Of a stretch of 64,000 bases of DNA, positions 9,744 through 18,146 are shown piece by piece. The stretch covers positions 127,367 to 191,366 of the forward strand of contig JACNKX010000113.1 in the NCBI GenBank assembly GCA_014381825.1, read 5' to 3'. Positions within the stretch are counted from its first letter, which is position 1. Each line of letters begins with the position of its first letter. The notes under the pieces were generated by a model, which worked only from the letters and a program-made list of their open reading frames with translations, had not been told where the DNA came from and did not search any database. Origin of the DNA: Planctomycetota bacterium (GTDB taxonomy: Bacteria; Planctomycetota; Planctomycetia; Pirellulales; Pirellulaceae). The translations under genes were made by a program, and so were the position numbers.

Positions 9744-10889
9744 TCAGGGCTGGGGTTCGGGATTCGCTTGGCGATCGACCTGCTTTGCCGAGTAGGTACT
9801 GCCGTATTCGGCAAGTAACTCGCCTCGCAAAGCGACGCTGCCACGGACGTCTTTCATTTCAGCGAGCTTTTGCAACGCCGACAGCAAGGCCGCGCCAGCC
9901 AACTCGGGTTGCGAGTCGCCGTGAAGCGCCGGAAGGCTCAAAAGAGCAAGCAAGCCTAGTTGCTGTGTTCCAAGATCGTCCGAACTTAGATTATGCCTCC
10001 CCAACCAATACAAGCCGAGCGGCCGGTTATCTTCTGTGAGACTTGCAAGGTTATCGTGAAGATGCCGCGTGGCGAAGTTGGGTGTGGCACCAGTGAGAAT
10101 CTCACGTTGTGCCGCGACGATGTCACGTAATTCGCTGACCGGCGGTTCCGTCGACTTGACCGCACCAAGTACTTTCCCTGCCGTCGCGTCGTCACCGGCC
10201 GCCGACGCCAAACTCGCATAGTAGATAAAAGCACCTTCGGGCCGATCCTTCATGCTGCGAATAACTTGGAAGACTTTCGGCATCTCGCTTTTTGCAGCTG
10301 CCGTATCGAACCACACCGGCGTGATGTCCGAAGTGATCGCAGTCTGAGTGTCGAACACAAGTCGCCGTTCGCCGGGCAGGAGAATCTCCGACTTTGCGCG
10401 GCGTCGCAAGATGTCGTAGCACTGTAGATACGGAGCAAGAGCCGCTTCGCGCTGTCCAGCGGCCTGCCTGCCCCACATCAAAGCTTGCAGGACGGTGTAC
10501 GCGGCGTCGCTTGTTCGACCCACATAGTTCTCATAAATGGCTTCAGCGTGAGGCAACAAACCTTCGTAGTCGCCAACCGACAACCGCTGGCGAATGCGGT
10601 AAATGTGCCCGCCCAGCCCGGCGAGCATTTCGTCGAACGAAGCTTGTTTGTCGGGCGAGATCTTCGCCTTTTCGATCTCGTGCCAACCAAGAACCTGACG
10701 GTCATTCAACCGGACGCCATCTTCATCAAACGATGTAACGGTTTTGTCGGTGAGCACCTTCAGGTTGCGCAAGATGATCCGGTCTGCAGCGCTAACCGTC
10801 TGAACTGTCGAGCCAGAAAGCCAAAGGAACAGAAGGGAGAGAGCAAGACGAGAACAGACAGCTCTAGGGTTTCGGCAAATCTGCTTCAT
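9744..10889 (-). CDS. Secreted alpha-helical protein of unknown function
   Basis: I do not recognise a named family. The preferred ATG at 10889 gives 381 aa with a signal peptide (LALSLLFLWLSGSTVQTVSAA). A short beta segment follows (DRIILRNLKVLTDKTVTSF, with GVRLND and LGWHEI), resembling N-terminal domains common in planctomycete exported proteins, then a helical repeat region suggestive of a TPR-like solenoid. It ends 31 bp upstream of exbB on the same strand, so it is probably the first gene of the ExbB/ExbD operon and a periplasmic component. The frame is open 60 codons further upstream, but that part looks non-coding. Confidence 0.7.
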   Translation of the reverse strand: MKQICRNPRAVCSRLALSLLFLWLSGSTVQTVSAADRIILRNLKVLTDKTVTSFDEDGVRLNDRQVLGWHEIEKAKISPDKQASFDEMLAGLGGHIYRIRQRLSVGDYEGLLPHAEAIYENYVGRTSDAAYTVLQALMWGRQAAGQREAALAPYLQCYDILRRRAKSEILLPGERRLVFDTQTAITSDITPVWFDTAAAKSEMPKVFQVIRSMKDRPEGAFIYYASLASAAGDDATAGKVLGAVKSTEPPVSELRDIVAAQREILTGATPNFATRHLHDNLASLTEDNRPLGLYWLGRHNLSSDDLGTQQLGLLALLSLPALHGDSQPELAGAALLSALQKLAEMKDVRGSVALRGELLAEYGSTYSAKQVDRQANPEPQP

Positions 10890-11247
10890 GAATGTGTGTA
10901 TTTTGCATTTCTTATGGACACGCCCCGGCCCGTGGAGGATGTCTAGTGCCATTGTAGACATATCACACACGTAACATCCAGCTCCTCCGCGTCTGAGCTT
11001 CGATCTAGGGCCGTTTGGGACCAGAGGCGATCGATCAAGGAAACAAGGGAAACAAATAATAATTCGCACAGTAAATGTGGCATTTTTAATTCGGTCGACT
11101 ATTCCGAAACTCTAAGACAAATGTCGCGATAATTCGCGTGAACTGGCTTGGCGCGAGGTTTTTTATGTGGATAACATATCAACCAAGCGAGGGAGTCACA
11201 CCTGGGGGAGTTCATGCGGATTCGGCACGCCATGTGAAAGGGAAACG
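10890..11247. other. Divergent intergenic region (358 bp)
   Basis: This gap separates the leftward ExbB-operon gene from the rightward FHA gene and should hold promoters for both. It is locally AT-rich near 11040-11110. A small hairpin with a T-run is described separately at 11134-11164. No further gene is seen. Confidence 0.5.
11134..11164 (+). terminator. Hairpin followed by T-run upstream of FHA gene
   Basis: Arms TCGCG (11134-11138) and CGCGA (11152-11156) with a 13-nt loop are followed by six Ts at 11159-11164. It resembles a weak intrinsic terminator on the plus strand, 83 bp before the FHA start, where no plus-strand gene precedes it. It could attenuate the FHA transcript or end a short leader RNA; both are inference. 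Confidence 0.3.
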
Positions 11248-12012
11248 ATGGAGGTCTCGCTACAGATTCGACACGGGCGGCTAAAGAGTGGTGCCGGGGT
11301 GGAGAACGTAGGTGCCTTCAGGATTCCACAACGACGCTTCGTCATCGGTCGAGGCACCGACTGTAACATGGTGTGCAAGAGTCGTCTCGTCAGTCTACGG
11401 CATTGTGAGATTATAGTTGCCGACGACATGGTCACGCTTGAAGATCTCCACAGCGAGAACGGAACATTTGTCAACGGGATTCGCGTCGAAGGAAAGAGAC
11501 GTCTCAAGACCGGCGATGTTCTGAAAATCGGTCGGCTTGAGTTCTTTGTTGCGGTCGACGCAAACCAAGACGTTCCCGCTCGCGACGCCAACGCACCCGA
11601 CGCAGCAGCACAAAACGCGCGTGACACGGTCGCGATGTCGGCAACCGCTTCCGATACCGTCATAAGTCCGCCACCCAGTGCGCGTGTCGACAAAGCAGAA
11701 GGCATCGATGATCTTGTGAGCGATTTGCTTCTGGAAGCAGATGAGCAGGAGCGTACTCTTAGAATGAACGATCCCGCTGCACGATATTTGCGAGTCGAAT
11801 CTCCCCCAGCGGGAACGGGGGAACTGGATGCGCCCACTACCGACGTGCAAGAACCCGTAGCGGAGGAAGAAAAACGCAAGCGTCCCGCTCGCAAGGGACC
11901 GATCAAGCTACCAACTGACAAGCGGCCTCAGCCTACGAACATAACTGGAAAGGACAGTGTCGGAGCCGCCGAACTAGCGCTCGAAGAATTGCTGCGTTCG
12001 TCGAAGAAATAA
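11248..12012 (+). CDS. FHA domain protein
   Basis: This protein of about 254 aa has a forkhead-associated domain at residues 20-105. The canonical phosphopeptide-binding motifs are visible: GRGTDCN, then SLRHCEI, then HSENGTFVNG. The C-terminal half is low-complexity, charged and probably disordered, rich in Ala, Asp and Glu, ending in a helical segment (AAELALEELLRSS). FHA domains bind phosphothreonine, so a role in Ser/Thr kinase signalling is expected from the family. ATG 11248 is chosen because AAAGGGA precedes it and the FHA fold starts right after. The next gene, a lipoprotein, follows after 21 bp, suggesting an operon. Confidence 0.85.
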   Translation: MEVSLQIRHGRLKSGAGVENVGAFRIPQRRFVIGRGTDCNMVCKSRLVSLRHCEIIVADDMVTLEDLHSENGTFVNGIRVEGKRRLKTGDVLKIGRLEFFVAVDANQDVPARDANAPDAAAQNARDTVAMSATASDTVISPPPSARVDKAEGIDDLVSDLLLEADEQERTLRMNDPAARYLRVESPPAGTGELDAPTTDVQEPVAEEEKRKRPARKGPIKLPTDKRPQPTNITGKDSVGAAELALEELLRSSKK

Positions 12013-12033
12013 ATTAAAGGGGAGGAACTTATC

Positions 12034-12498
12034 ATGCGTCGAATCTCACAATCACTGCTTCGATCCTGCACGCTCGGTGCCATCGGACTTGTCATGTTGG
12101 CTGTGGGTGGATGTTCATCGAACTCCGTCCCCGCTCCTGACTTGAATGGCAGTTTCGCCAAACTGACCGTCCAAGTTGAGCAGATGTCTGCGACGCTTGA
12201 GGCAGTGCCCGACAAGTTCGAATTAGATACGCGCAAAAAGGTTGATGAAGCCAACCAGCTACTGGAAGACACAGCCAAGCAGCTCGCTGAACAGGCACTT
12301 ACATTCCACGAGGCGTGGGAATCGTTGCGGGCACATCGAAATATGACTGGCGAATTCGACACATCACACGTCGATTCGTACGCCCAAGCAATGCAACAAT
12401 TCGAGACTCAGTGGCAGCGGCTATTGCAGAACAATCAGCGTGCATCTGATCGTCTATATCCACTCAAGCAGATGGTCGACGACGCGACGGCCGCCTAA
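12034..12498 (+). CDS. Small lipoprotein with coiled coil
   Basis: This 154-aa protein has a lipoprotein signal (hydrophobic [14 protein letters not shown], with the lipobox cysteine at residue 27). The rest is helical with heptad-like spacing ([23 protein letters not shown]), suggesting a coiled coil. A strong ribosome binding site, AGGGGAGG, lies just before the ATG. It sits between the FHA gene and the DUF1559 gene with gaps of 21 and 32 bp, probably one transcript. No named family is recognised. Envelope anchoring is supported by the lipobox; the function is unknown. Confidence 0.75.
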   Translation: MRRISQSLLRSCTLGAIGLVMLAVGGCSSNSVPAPDLNGSFAKLTVQVEQMSATLEAVPDKFELDTRKKVDEANQLLEDTAKQLAEQALTFHEAWESLRAHRNMTGEFDTSHVDSYAQAMQQFETQWQRLLQNNQRASDRLYPLKQMVDDATAA

Positions 12499-12530
12499 CC
12501 AATATCGCAACACGGAAGGAAAGTAGAACC

Positions 12531-13358
12531 ATGGCTAAGCAGCGCTTATCGAATTCACACGGCTTCACGTTGGTCGAGTTGTTGGTCGTCATTGCCATTA
12601 TCGGCATTCTTGTTTCGCTTCTCTTGCCGGCAGTGCAAGCCGCCCGCGAGTCGGCTCGCAGAACGGAGTGCCAAAATAACCTGAAACAGATCGGCCTCGC
12701 TTCGCACATGTATTCGGACTCGTTCAAAGTGTATCCCTACGGCTACCAGCAGACGTATCGAGGATATGGCTTTGGCGTGTTCCTGCTAATGTTCATGGAA
12801 AACAAGACCCTTTACGATGCCGTCGCACCTGACGGACAAACGTGGAACTACTCGACTGCATCGAACAGCCCAGCGAGCAACCGCATCAGCACCTACATCT
12901 GCCCGTCCTCGACACACGAAGGCCTCTATCACGGTTTCCTTGGTCGGACCTCGTATGTTGGCAGTAGTGGCCCGTACTATACCTCCGGCGCACCACTATC
13001 GGGTGTCTTCGGCCAACGTAGCGCGACCACCATGGCGCAAATCACCGATGGACTCAGCAATACGATCCTGGTCGGCGAAACCGAAGACCAACGGACGTCG
13101 CATATTGCACCGATTTGGATCGGACCCTACTGCTTCGCCGAACAATCGGCGCGGCGGACAATGGCCGGCACGAAGATCAACTCGGGAGACGGTGCTTTCG
13201 GCAGCCGCCATCCAGGTGGAGCCCAGTTCGTCTACACGGATGGATCGGTACAGTTCTTAAACGAGTACATCGATGCCGACAACGACACGGTCGGCCCATC
13301 AATGGGACTGTTTCAACGCCTCGGCCACAAGTCCGACGGAATGCCGATTCAGAATTAG
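12531..13358 (+). CDS. DUF1559 prepilin-like protein
   Basis: This 275-aa protein begins with a type IV prepilin-like leader: [20 protein letters not shown], where the Gly-Phe junction is the expected prepilin peptidase site and Glu is at mature position 5. The DUF1559 body follows, with [20 protein letters not shown] near the N-terminus and the H-X9-DG type C-terminal motif ([18 protein letters not shown]). The family is massively expanded in planctomycetes and is thought to form pseudopilin-like surface structures. A ribosome binding site, GGAAGGAAAG, precedes the ATG. It follows the lipoprotein by 32 bp. Confidence 0.95.
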   Translation: MAKQRLSNSHGFTLVELLVVIAIIGILVSLLLPAVQAARESARRTECQNNLKQIGLASHMYSDSFKVYPYGYQQTYRGYGFGVFLLMFMENKTLYDAVAPDGQTWNYSTASNSPASNRISTYICPSSTHEGLYHGFLGRTSYVGSSGPYYTSGAPLSGVFGQRSATTMAQITDGLSNTILVGETEDQRTSHIAPIWIGPYCFAEQSARRTMAGTKINSGDGAFGSRHPGGAQFVYTDGSVQFLNEYIDADNDTVGPSMGLFQRLGHKSDGMPIQN

Positions 13359-13495
13359 GAAGAGTCGTCGTCACATGTCTCGCCGACACTAGACTCGTGA
13401 GTTGGGCGCGTGAATGGATAATCAGGTGTCGGTATACTGTCGCCGCTCGGAATCATAAGAACGCAAGTTCTAGCGCGGCAGCTGAAACGGTACGC

Positions 13496-14113
13496 GTGAC
13501 ACTCCTTTCCAATACAACGCCTAGTGACTCTTGGCCGCGCCCGCGATTTGGCATCAGTGCCATGCTGTGGACAACGTTTGTCGTCGCTTTGGCGCTCGGC
13601 TATTTACGCCGGTTCAACTCCCCTGCTCTCTTTGCTTCCGCCGCGATGGTCATTGCGGCAGCCGTGGTCATCGGAGGTCTGATCGGTTGGTCAGCAGGTC
13701 GGATTGGCGACGCCACGTATTGGTCCGTTGTGATTGCCGCGGCCACCTTTTTGTCCGTTGCCGGTGACCTCGCGGCTCCATCGGTCTTTCGCTTTTCCTG
13801 GTCAGCGGTCGGGATCATTGCTGGAGCCGCGTGCGGAACTGTCGCGGCTGGACACTTGTTGCGGCGCGTTATCGTTGGGGCGTCTGCGAGTGGCATAGCG
13901 ATGCTGCTTTGCTCGACCGCAATGTCCGTCCATGACCTCGAATGGATCTTCGATCTAATTTGCGCGCCGATCGTAGGCGCATTGGTAGCCGTGCTAATCG
14001 AATTGATACTTTGGCTCGAACGCCACAGCTACTCGCCGCGGTATATCACGGCGTCGTGGCTGTTGTGCGCGGTGATTGTGGGAAACTTGCTCGTGCCGTG
14101 GGTACTCGCTTAA
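13496..14113 (+). CDS. Polytopic membrane protein of unknown function
   Basis: About 205 aa with roughly six hydrophobic helices (MLWTTFVVALALGYL, AAMVIAAAVVIGGLIGW, WSVVIAAATFLSVAG, AVGIIAGAACGTVAAG, GASASGIAMLLCS, ICAPIVGALVAVLIELIL, ASWLLCAVIVGNLLVPWVL). The frame is open far upstream, but that part overlaps the DUF1559 gene and reads as a shadow. The GTG at 13496 gives a reasonable start, with ATG 13562 as an alternative. No family is recognised and no charged catalytic cluster is seen. It runs in the same direction as the DUF1559 gene after about 137 bp. Confidence 0.6.
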   Translation: MTLLSNTTPSDSWPRPRFGISAMLWTTFVVALALGYLRRFNSPALFASAAMVIAAAVVIGGLIGWSAGRIGDATYWSVVIAAATFLSVAGDLAAPSVFRFSWSAVGIIAGAACGTVAAGHLLRRVIVGASASGIAMLLCSTAMSVHDLEWIFDLICAPIVGALVAVLIELILWLERHSYSPRYITASWLLCAVIVGNLLVPWVLA

Positions 14114-14202
14114 AACGCGGCCGTTAAGCAGTGGCGAGATCAATCTGCTTCAAGTAACCATCAACGGACTCCTCGCCTCGCTGATTGCTAATCGCGGAAG
14201 AA

Positions 14203-15078
14203 TCAAGAGATCGGCCGCTGGCGCCATGGAATAGGCATCGTCGGTGACGTGCGATGATAGTCCCGTCGCTCGTCTTTGGGGCGATCTTTGAACCACGTCA
14301 CGAACCGGACAAGTTGCTTGACCGCTTCTTCGTATGCCCGCTTCCCCTTCTCTTCACTGGCCAACTCGGCATCGCCAAGCACGCCGGATTCGCTGTAGCT
14401 GCTGGTCCACGAGATAACCGACGCAGGTCCTTGCCCCAGCAGGTCAACCCACTGAAACGGACTGTCTTCTTCATTGAAACTGACTACGCCGCTCTTGATC
14501 TTGTCTTTGCGAACATTGTCGCCATCGAGATACATGTACAGCGATGTCTCTAGCTCGCAGGCGTGGGAACAGCCTCCCGGAAACTTGCTCTCGCGCCAGC
14601 TCGGCAGAAACTCTTTGTCTACTGTCAGCAAATTCCACCACGCCAGACAAACGCATTCGGCGTCCGTTTCCAAATTGGCTCGGCGAGCCACGAGATCGAG
14701 ATTCGGCATGTTGGAGCCATGACCGTTGAAAAGCACGATCTTCTTAAAGCCGTGATAGGCAAGCGATCTGGCAATATCGAGTACATGTTCTTGGAACGTC
14801 AGAAAATCGCTGTTGATCGTCCCAGGAAAGTCCATCACATGCCCGGTGTACCCATACGCGACAATCGGCAAGACGAGCATCTTGTCCGGAATCTGCTCGC
14901 CCGCTCCTCGCAGAATCCCGAGTGGGCAAACCAAATCGACATCCAACGGCAAGTGAGGCCCATGCTGCTCGACCGCACCGCAGGGAACAAAACAAACGTC
15001 TCCCATTTCCACCGCGTCGTCGATCTCTGGCCAAGTCAGCTTCTCATAGCGATACTCCGTCGCGGCACGACTCGTCAT
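14203..15078 (-). CDS. Creatininase family amidohydrolase
   Basis: This 291-aa protein carries the creatininase-fold metal-binding motifs: GAVEQHGPHLPLDVD (Glu, His and Asp ligands) at about residues 34-48, and LFNGHGSNM at about 120, plus a later acidic and aromatic region. The length fits the family (about 250-300 aa). Members hydrolyse cyclic amides or formamides (creatinine, or 2-amino-5-formylamino compounds in archaeal riboflavin synthesis); the substrate here cannot be told. It lies downstream of rfbB-rfbA on the same strand after 64 bp, with no obvious functional link. Confidence 0.85.
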   Translation of the reverse strand: MTSRAATEYRYEKLTWPEIDDAVEMGDVCFVPCGAVEQHGPHLPLDVDLVCPLGILRGAGEQIPDKMLVLPIVAYGYTGHVMDFPGTINSDFLTFQEHVLDIARSLAYHGFKKIVLFNGHGSNMPNLDLVARRANLETDAECVCLAWWNLLTVDKEFLPSWRESKFPGGCSHACELETSLYMYLDGDNVRKDKIKSGVVSFNEEDSPFQWVDLLGQGPASVISWTSSYSESGVLGDAELASEEKGKRAYEEAVKQLVRFVTWFKDRPKDERRDYHRTSPTMPIPWRQRPIS

Positions 15079-15142
15079 GGCGATCTACTCCTAGGGTGGC
15101 TGAAGAATTCATGATCTTAGAGTTACGAAACGCGTAACGCAA

Positions 15143-16030
15143 TCAATCGAGGTCCACAAGCGACAACAGGTACTCGCCATATTCGTTGGGGCATTCGGCG
15201 GCTCTTCGCCGGAGTTGCTGCTCGTCGATAAAGCCCTTGTGGAACGCGACCTCTTCGAGGCAAGCAATCTTCAGCCCTTGTCGTTCCTCGATCGTCTGCA
15301 CAAAGTTCGCTGCCTGGGCCAACGCTTCGTGTGTGCCCGTGTCGAGCCATGCGAAACCACGCGTTAGACACTCGACATTCAATTGATCGCGATTCATGTA
15401 GTCGCGAATCACGTCAGTGACCTCTAACTCGCCGCGTGCCGACGGTTTCAATTCCTCCGCTACTCGGACCACCTGATTGTCGAAGAAGTACAAGCCCGTT
15501 ACCGCCCAACGAGATTTTGGCTCAGCAGGTTTCTCCTCGAGCGAGAGAGCCCTTCCATCGATGTCCAACTCGACGACGCCATATCGCTGTGGATGGCGAA
15601 CTTGATATCCGAAGATCGTCGCCCCGGTCTCACGTGATGCGGCGCGAGCCAGCACAGTCTGGAATCCCTGCCCGTAGAAGATATTGTCGCCAAGAACCAA
15701 CGCTACATTGTCTCGGCCGATGAAATCGCGGCCAAGCACAAATGCCTGCGCTAAGCCGTCCGGACGTGGCTGGACCTCGTACTGAATTTGTAAGCCGAGT
15801 TGTTGCCCGTCGCCAAGCAAACGCTCGAAGCTGCTCAAGTGTTCGGGAGTCGAGATCAATAGAATCTCTCGGATGCCTGCTAACATCAGCGCCGAAAGCG
15901 GATAATAGATCATCGGCTTGTCGTACACTGGCAGCAGCTGCTTGCTCGTCGCGCGCGTCAGTGGGTACAGCCGCGTACCGAAGCCACCGGCAAGAATGAT
16001 TCCTTTGCGAAAGTGATGCACCTCGCTCAC
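15143..16030 (-). CDS. rfbA: Glucose-1-phosphate thymidylyltransferase
   Basis: This 295-aa nucleotidyltransferase makes dTDP-glucose from dTTP and glucose-1-phosphate. The N-terminal [16 protein letters not shown] is the sugar-nucleotidyltransferase signature; [17 protein letters not shown] and the [10 protein letters not shown] metal-binding stretch are hallmark RmlA sequences. The length matches the family. The start is a GTG at 16030 that overlaps the TGA of rfbB (GTGA, 4 bp), showing translational coupling. With rfbB it supplies dTDP-4-keto-6-deoxyglucose for surface polysaccharides; rfbC and rfbD are not in the window. Confidence 0.96.
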   Translation of the reverse strand: MSEVHHFRKGIILAGGFGTRLYPLTRATSKQLLPVYDKPMIYYPLSALMLAGIREILLISTPEHLSSFERLLGDGQQLGLQIQYEVQPRPDGLAQAFVLGRDFIGRDNVALVLGDNIFYGQGFQTVLARAASRETGATIFGYQVRHPQRYGVVELDIDGRALSLEEKPAEPKSRWAVTGLYFFDNQVVRVAEELKPSARGELEVTDVIRDYMNRDQLNVECLTRGFAWLDTGTHEALAQAANFVQTIEERQGLKIACLEEVAFHKGFIDEQQLRRRAAECPNEYGEYLLSLVDLD

Positions 16031-17100
16031 GATTCGTTACTCGCTGAGTTCAACCCCAATCGTTCTCGTCGATATCCGCCGGAAGCAATTCGCTCGACCC
16101 ACTCGCGGTGGTTGATGTACCACGCGACAGTCTGCTCGACACCGGCAGCAAAAGTCTTTGTCGGCCGCCAACCCAATTCCGTTTGGATCTTCGTCGCGTC
16201 GATGGCATACCGTCGGTCGTGCCCAGGGCGATCTGGAACATACGTAATTGAGTCGGCACAACAACCGCGTTGGTCGTCGGGTGCCAGTCGATCTACGGCG
16301 GCGCAAATCGCCTCAACAACTTGCAAGTTCGTAAGTTCTCCAGTTCCTCCGATGTTATAAACGCTGCCTGGTACTCCACGTTCGACGACCGCACGAACCG
16401 CTCGGCAATGATCTTCGACATAGAGCCAATCTCGAATGTTTTGACCGTCTCCATAGATCGGCAAGGACTTGCCTTCAAGTGCGTTCAGAATCATCAACGG
16501 AATCAGCTTCTCGGGGAACTGATAAGGTCCGTAGTTGTTGGAGCTATTTGTGATCAAAGTTGGGAGCCCGTACGTTCGATGATACGCTCGCACAAAGTGA
16601 TCGGCGGAAGCCTTCGAGGCCGAGTAAGGCGAGTTTGGCGCGTAGGGCGTCGTCTCAGTAAAGCTTCCTGTCGGACCAAGCGAGCCAAAGACTTCGTCCG
16701 TGGACACATGCAGAAAGCGGAACTCATCTTGCGCAATAGGCGATAGTCGATTCCAATACGAACGCGCCGTTTCAAGCAAGGTACACGTCCCCACAACGTT
16801 AGTTTGGATGAACGCAACAGGACTATCTATCGATCGATCGACATGCGACTCGGCCGCCAGATTAATGATGGCGGTCGGCTGATGCCGCGCCAGCAACCCC
16901 GCGACGAGTTCCGCGTCCGCGGTATCTCCATGAACGAAGCGATAGTTGGCCGCGTTCTCAACATCGTGCAGCGAGTCGAGGTTCCCCGCATAGGTCAATT
17001 TATCGAGATTGATGACTTGATGAGTACTTTCGGCGACCAGTTTCCGTACGAGGCAACTGCCAATGAATCCCGCTCCGCCAGTTATTAGTACAGTCTTCAT
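16027..17100 (-). CDS. rfbB: dTDP-glucose 4,6-dehydratase
   Basis: This 357-aa extended short-chain dehydrogenase has the NAD-binding GGAGFIGS motif at the N-terminus, the catalytic-type HVSTDEVFG segment, the YSASKA catalytic Tyr-Lys motif, and the family-typical [22 protein letters not shown] 17100 puts the Rossmann motif near residue 8; the longer frame adds 16 unlikely residues. It catalyses the step after RfbA, giving dTDP-4-keto-6-deoxyglucose. It overlaps rfbA by 4 bp. Rhamnose or another deoxysugar for the cell surface is the likely end product. Confidence 0.96.
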   Translation of the reverse strand: MKTVLITGGAGFIGSCLVRKLVAESTHQVINLDKLTYAGNLDSLHDVENAANYRFVHGDTADAELVAGLLARHQPTAIINLAAESHVDRSIDSPVAFIQTNVVGTCTLLETARSYWNRLSPIAQDEFRFLHVSTDEVFGSLGPTGSFTETTPYAPNSPYSASKASADHFVRAYHRTYGLPTLITNSSNNYGPYQFPEKLIPLMILNALEGKSLPIYGDGQNIRDWLYVEDHCRAVRAVVERGVPGSVYNIGGTGELTNLQVVEAICAAVDRLAPDDQRGCCADSITYVPDRPGHDRRYAIDATKIQTELGWRPTKTFAAGVEQTVAWYINHREWVERIASGGYRRERLGLNSASNES

Positions 17101-17333
17101 GTCTCGAATTGGCACCTTCTGCTGCGTTCGCAACTCGACCGCTGCCATCCATTCTACCCGGCGGAACGCTCGCTGTGTTCGATGCCATGTAGGCGGATAT
17201 CAGCCTTGCGTCGCTGAACTTCCCGTCTTGCGTTCGAGCCATTCTGATGTCGACGGCAAGGACAACTCTCAGACGCGACGACAGAGTTCGACCGCGTAGT
17301 ATGCACTATCGAAAGGATCAATACGCAGTCTGC

Positions 17334-17987
17334 TCAGGCGCTAAGCTCTAGCGTGCCCCACAAACTTGGATCTTCGACGAATGGAAACTCAGGCCCGACG
17401 CTGAATGTTTGCCAACCGAGTTCTCGATCAACTACCGCGTAAGTGAATCCAAGTCGCGGATGGTCGGTGGGCTCAAAGCCCGTGATCGCTTCGGCTGGAA
17501 TCATGACTTCCAGGGTGTAGCCGTCCGGGCGCTTCGTACTGCGGATGCGAAACAACTCCGCTTCGACCGGTTTCGGACTGTCTTTAGCCCGGTTGATCGG
17601 GAATAGGGCCGCGATCGGTTCGTCTAAGCGATGGCCCCCGCCAAATGGCAGAAACTGAAAGCGATGGCAGAAGCGATTAGCGCGATGTACGTTGTGCGAA
17701 TCGCGAGTGTCGATCCAGATTTGCAACCCGTCGCTGTCTTCCATCCGAGTCGGTCGGCACCACGGCGATTGCGTCTTATCGTTCACGTTCAGAACAAATA
17801 GAAGCCCCTCCTTGTTCCAAGCCGCGCGAAGATCGGCGAACTGTGTTTTTCCTTCCAATTCGCTGAAACTAGGCACGATGTATTTGTCGGCCAACTTGAT
17901 CGTACGGTCCGACCACACCTTCTTGCGGTGATAACAAGCGGTCGAAAAGCGGAACAGAAAAGTCGGTGCGAGAAGTGATTCGGTCAT
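17334..17987 (-). CDS. CBM9-like (DOMON-type) sugar-binding domain protein
   Basis: This 217-aa protein without a signal peptide resembles the family-9 carbohydrate-binding module/DOMON-like fold: AAWNKEGLLFVLNVNDK, the DSDGLQIWIDTRDS segment, GYTLEVMIPAEAITGF and LGFTYAVVDRE occur in the usual order. Such domains are normally parts of secreted enzymes, so a stand-alone leaderless copy is slightly unusual. It is separated from rfbB by 233 bp on the same strand. Ligand and role are unknown. Confidence 0.65.
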   Translation of the reverse strand: MTESLLAPTFLFRFSTACYHRKKVWSDRTIKLADKYIVPSFSELEGKTQFADLRAAWNKEGLLFVLNVNDKTQSPWCRPTRMEDSDGLQIWIDTRDSHNVHRANRFCHRFQFLPFGGGHRLDEPIAALFPINRAKDSPKPVEAELFRIRSTKRPDGYTLEVMIPAEAITGFEPTDHPRLGFTYAVVDRELGWQTFSVGPEFPFVEDPSLWGTLELSA

Positions 17988-18146
17988 GATGTTGTTCTAG
18001 CGGAGGCGGCGCGAATCGACAAGGATCGGCCCCTAACGAATCTCGTTACTTACGCTCCCAGACAGGGATCACTTGTAGCATGCAGCATAGCCGACAGCGT
18101 ATGATTGATGCCTGCGTCGATATCTCCACGTACGATGAGGACAACC

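Noticed and set aside
13115..13495. Longer N-terminus for the membrane protein ending at 14113
   Set aside because: This part is the shadow of the DUF1559 gene in another frame.
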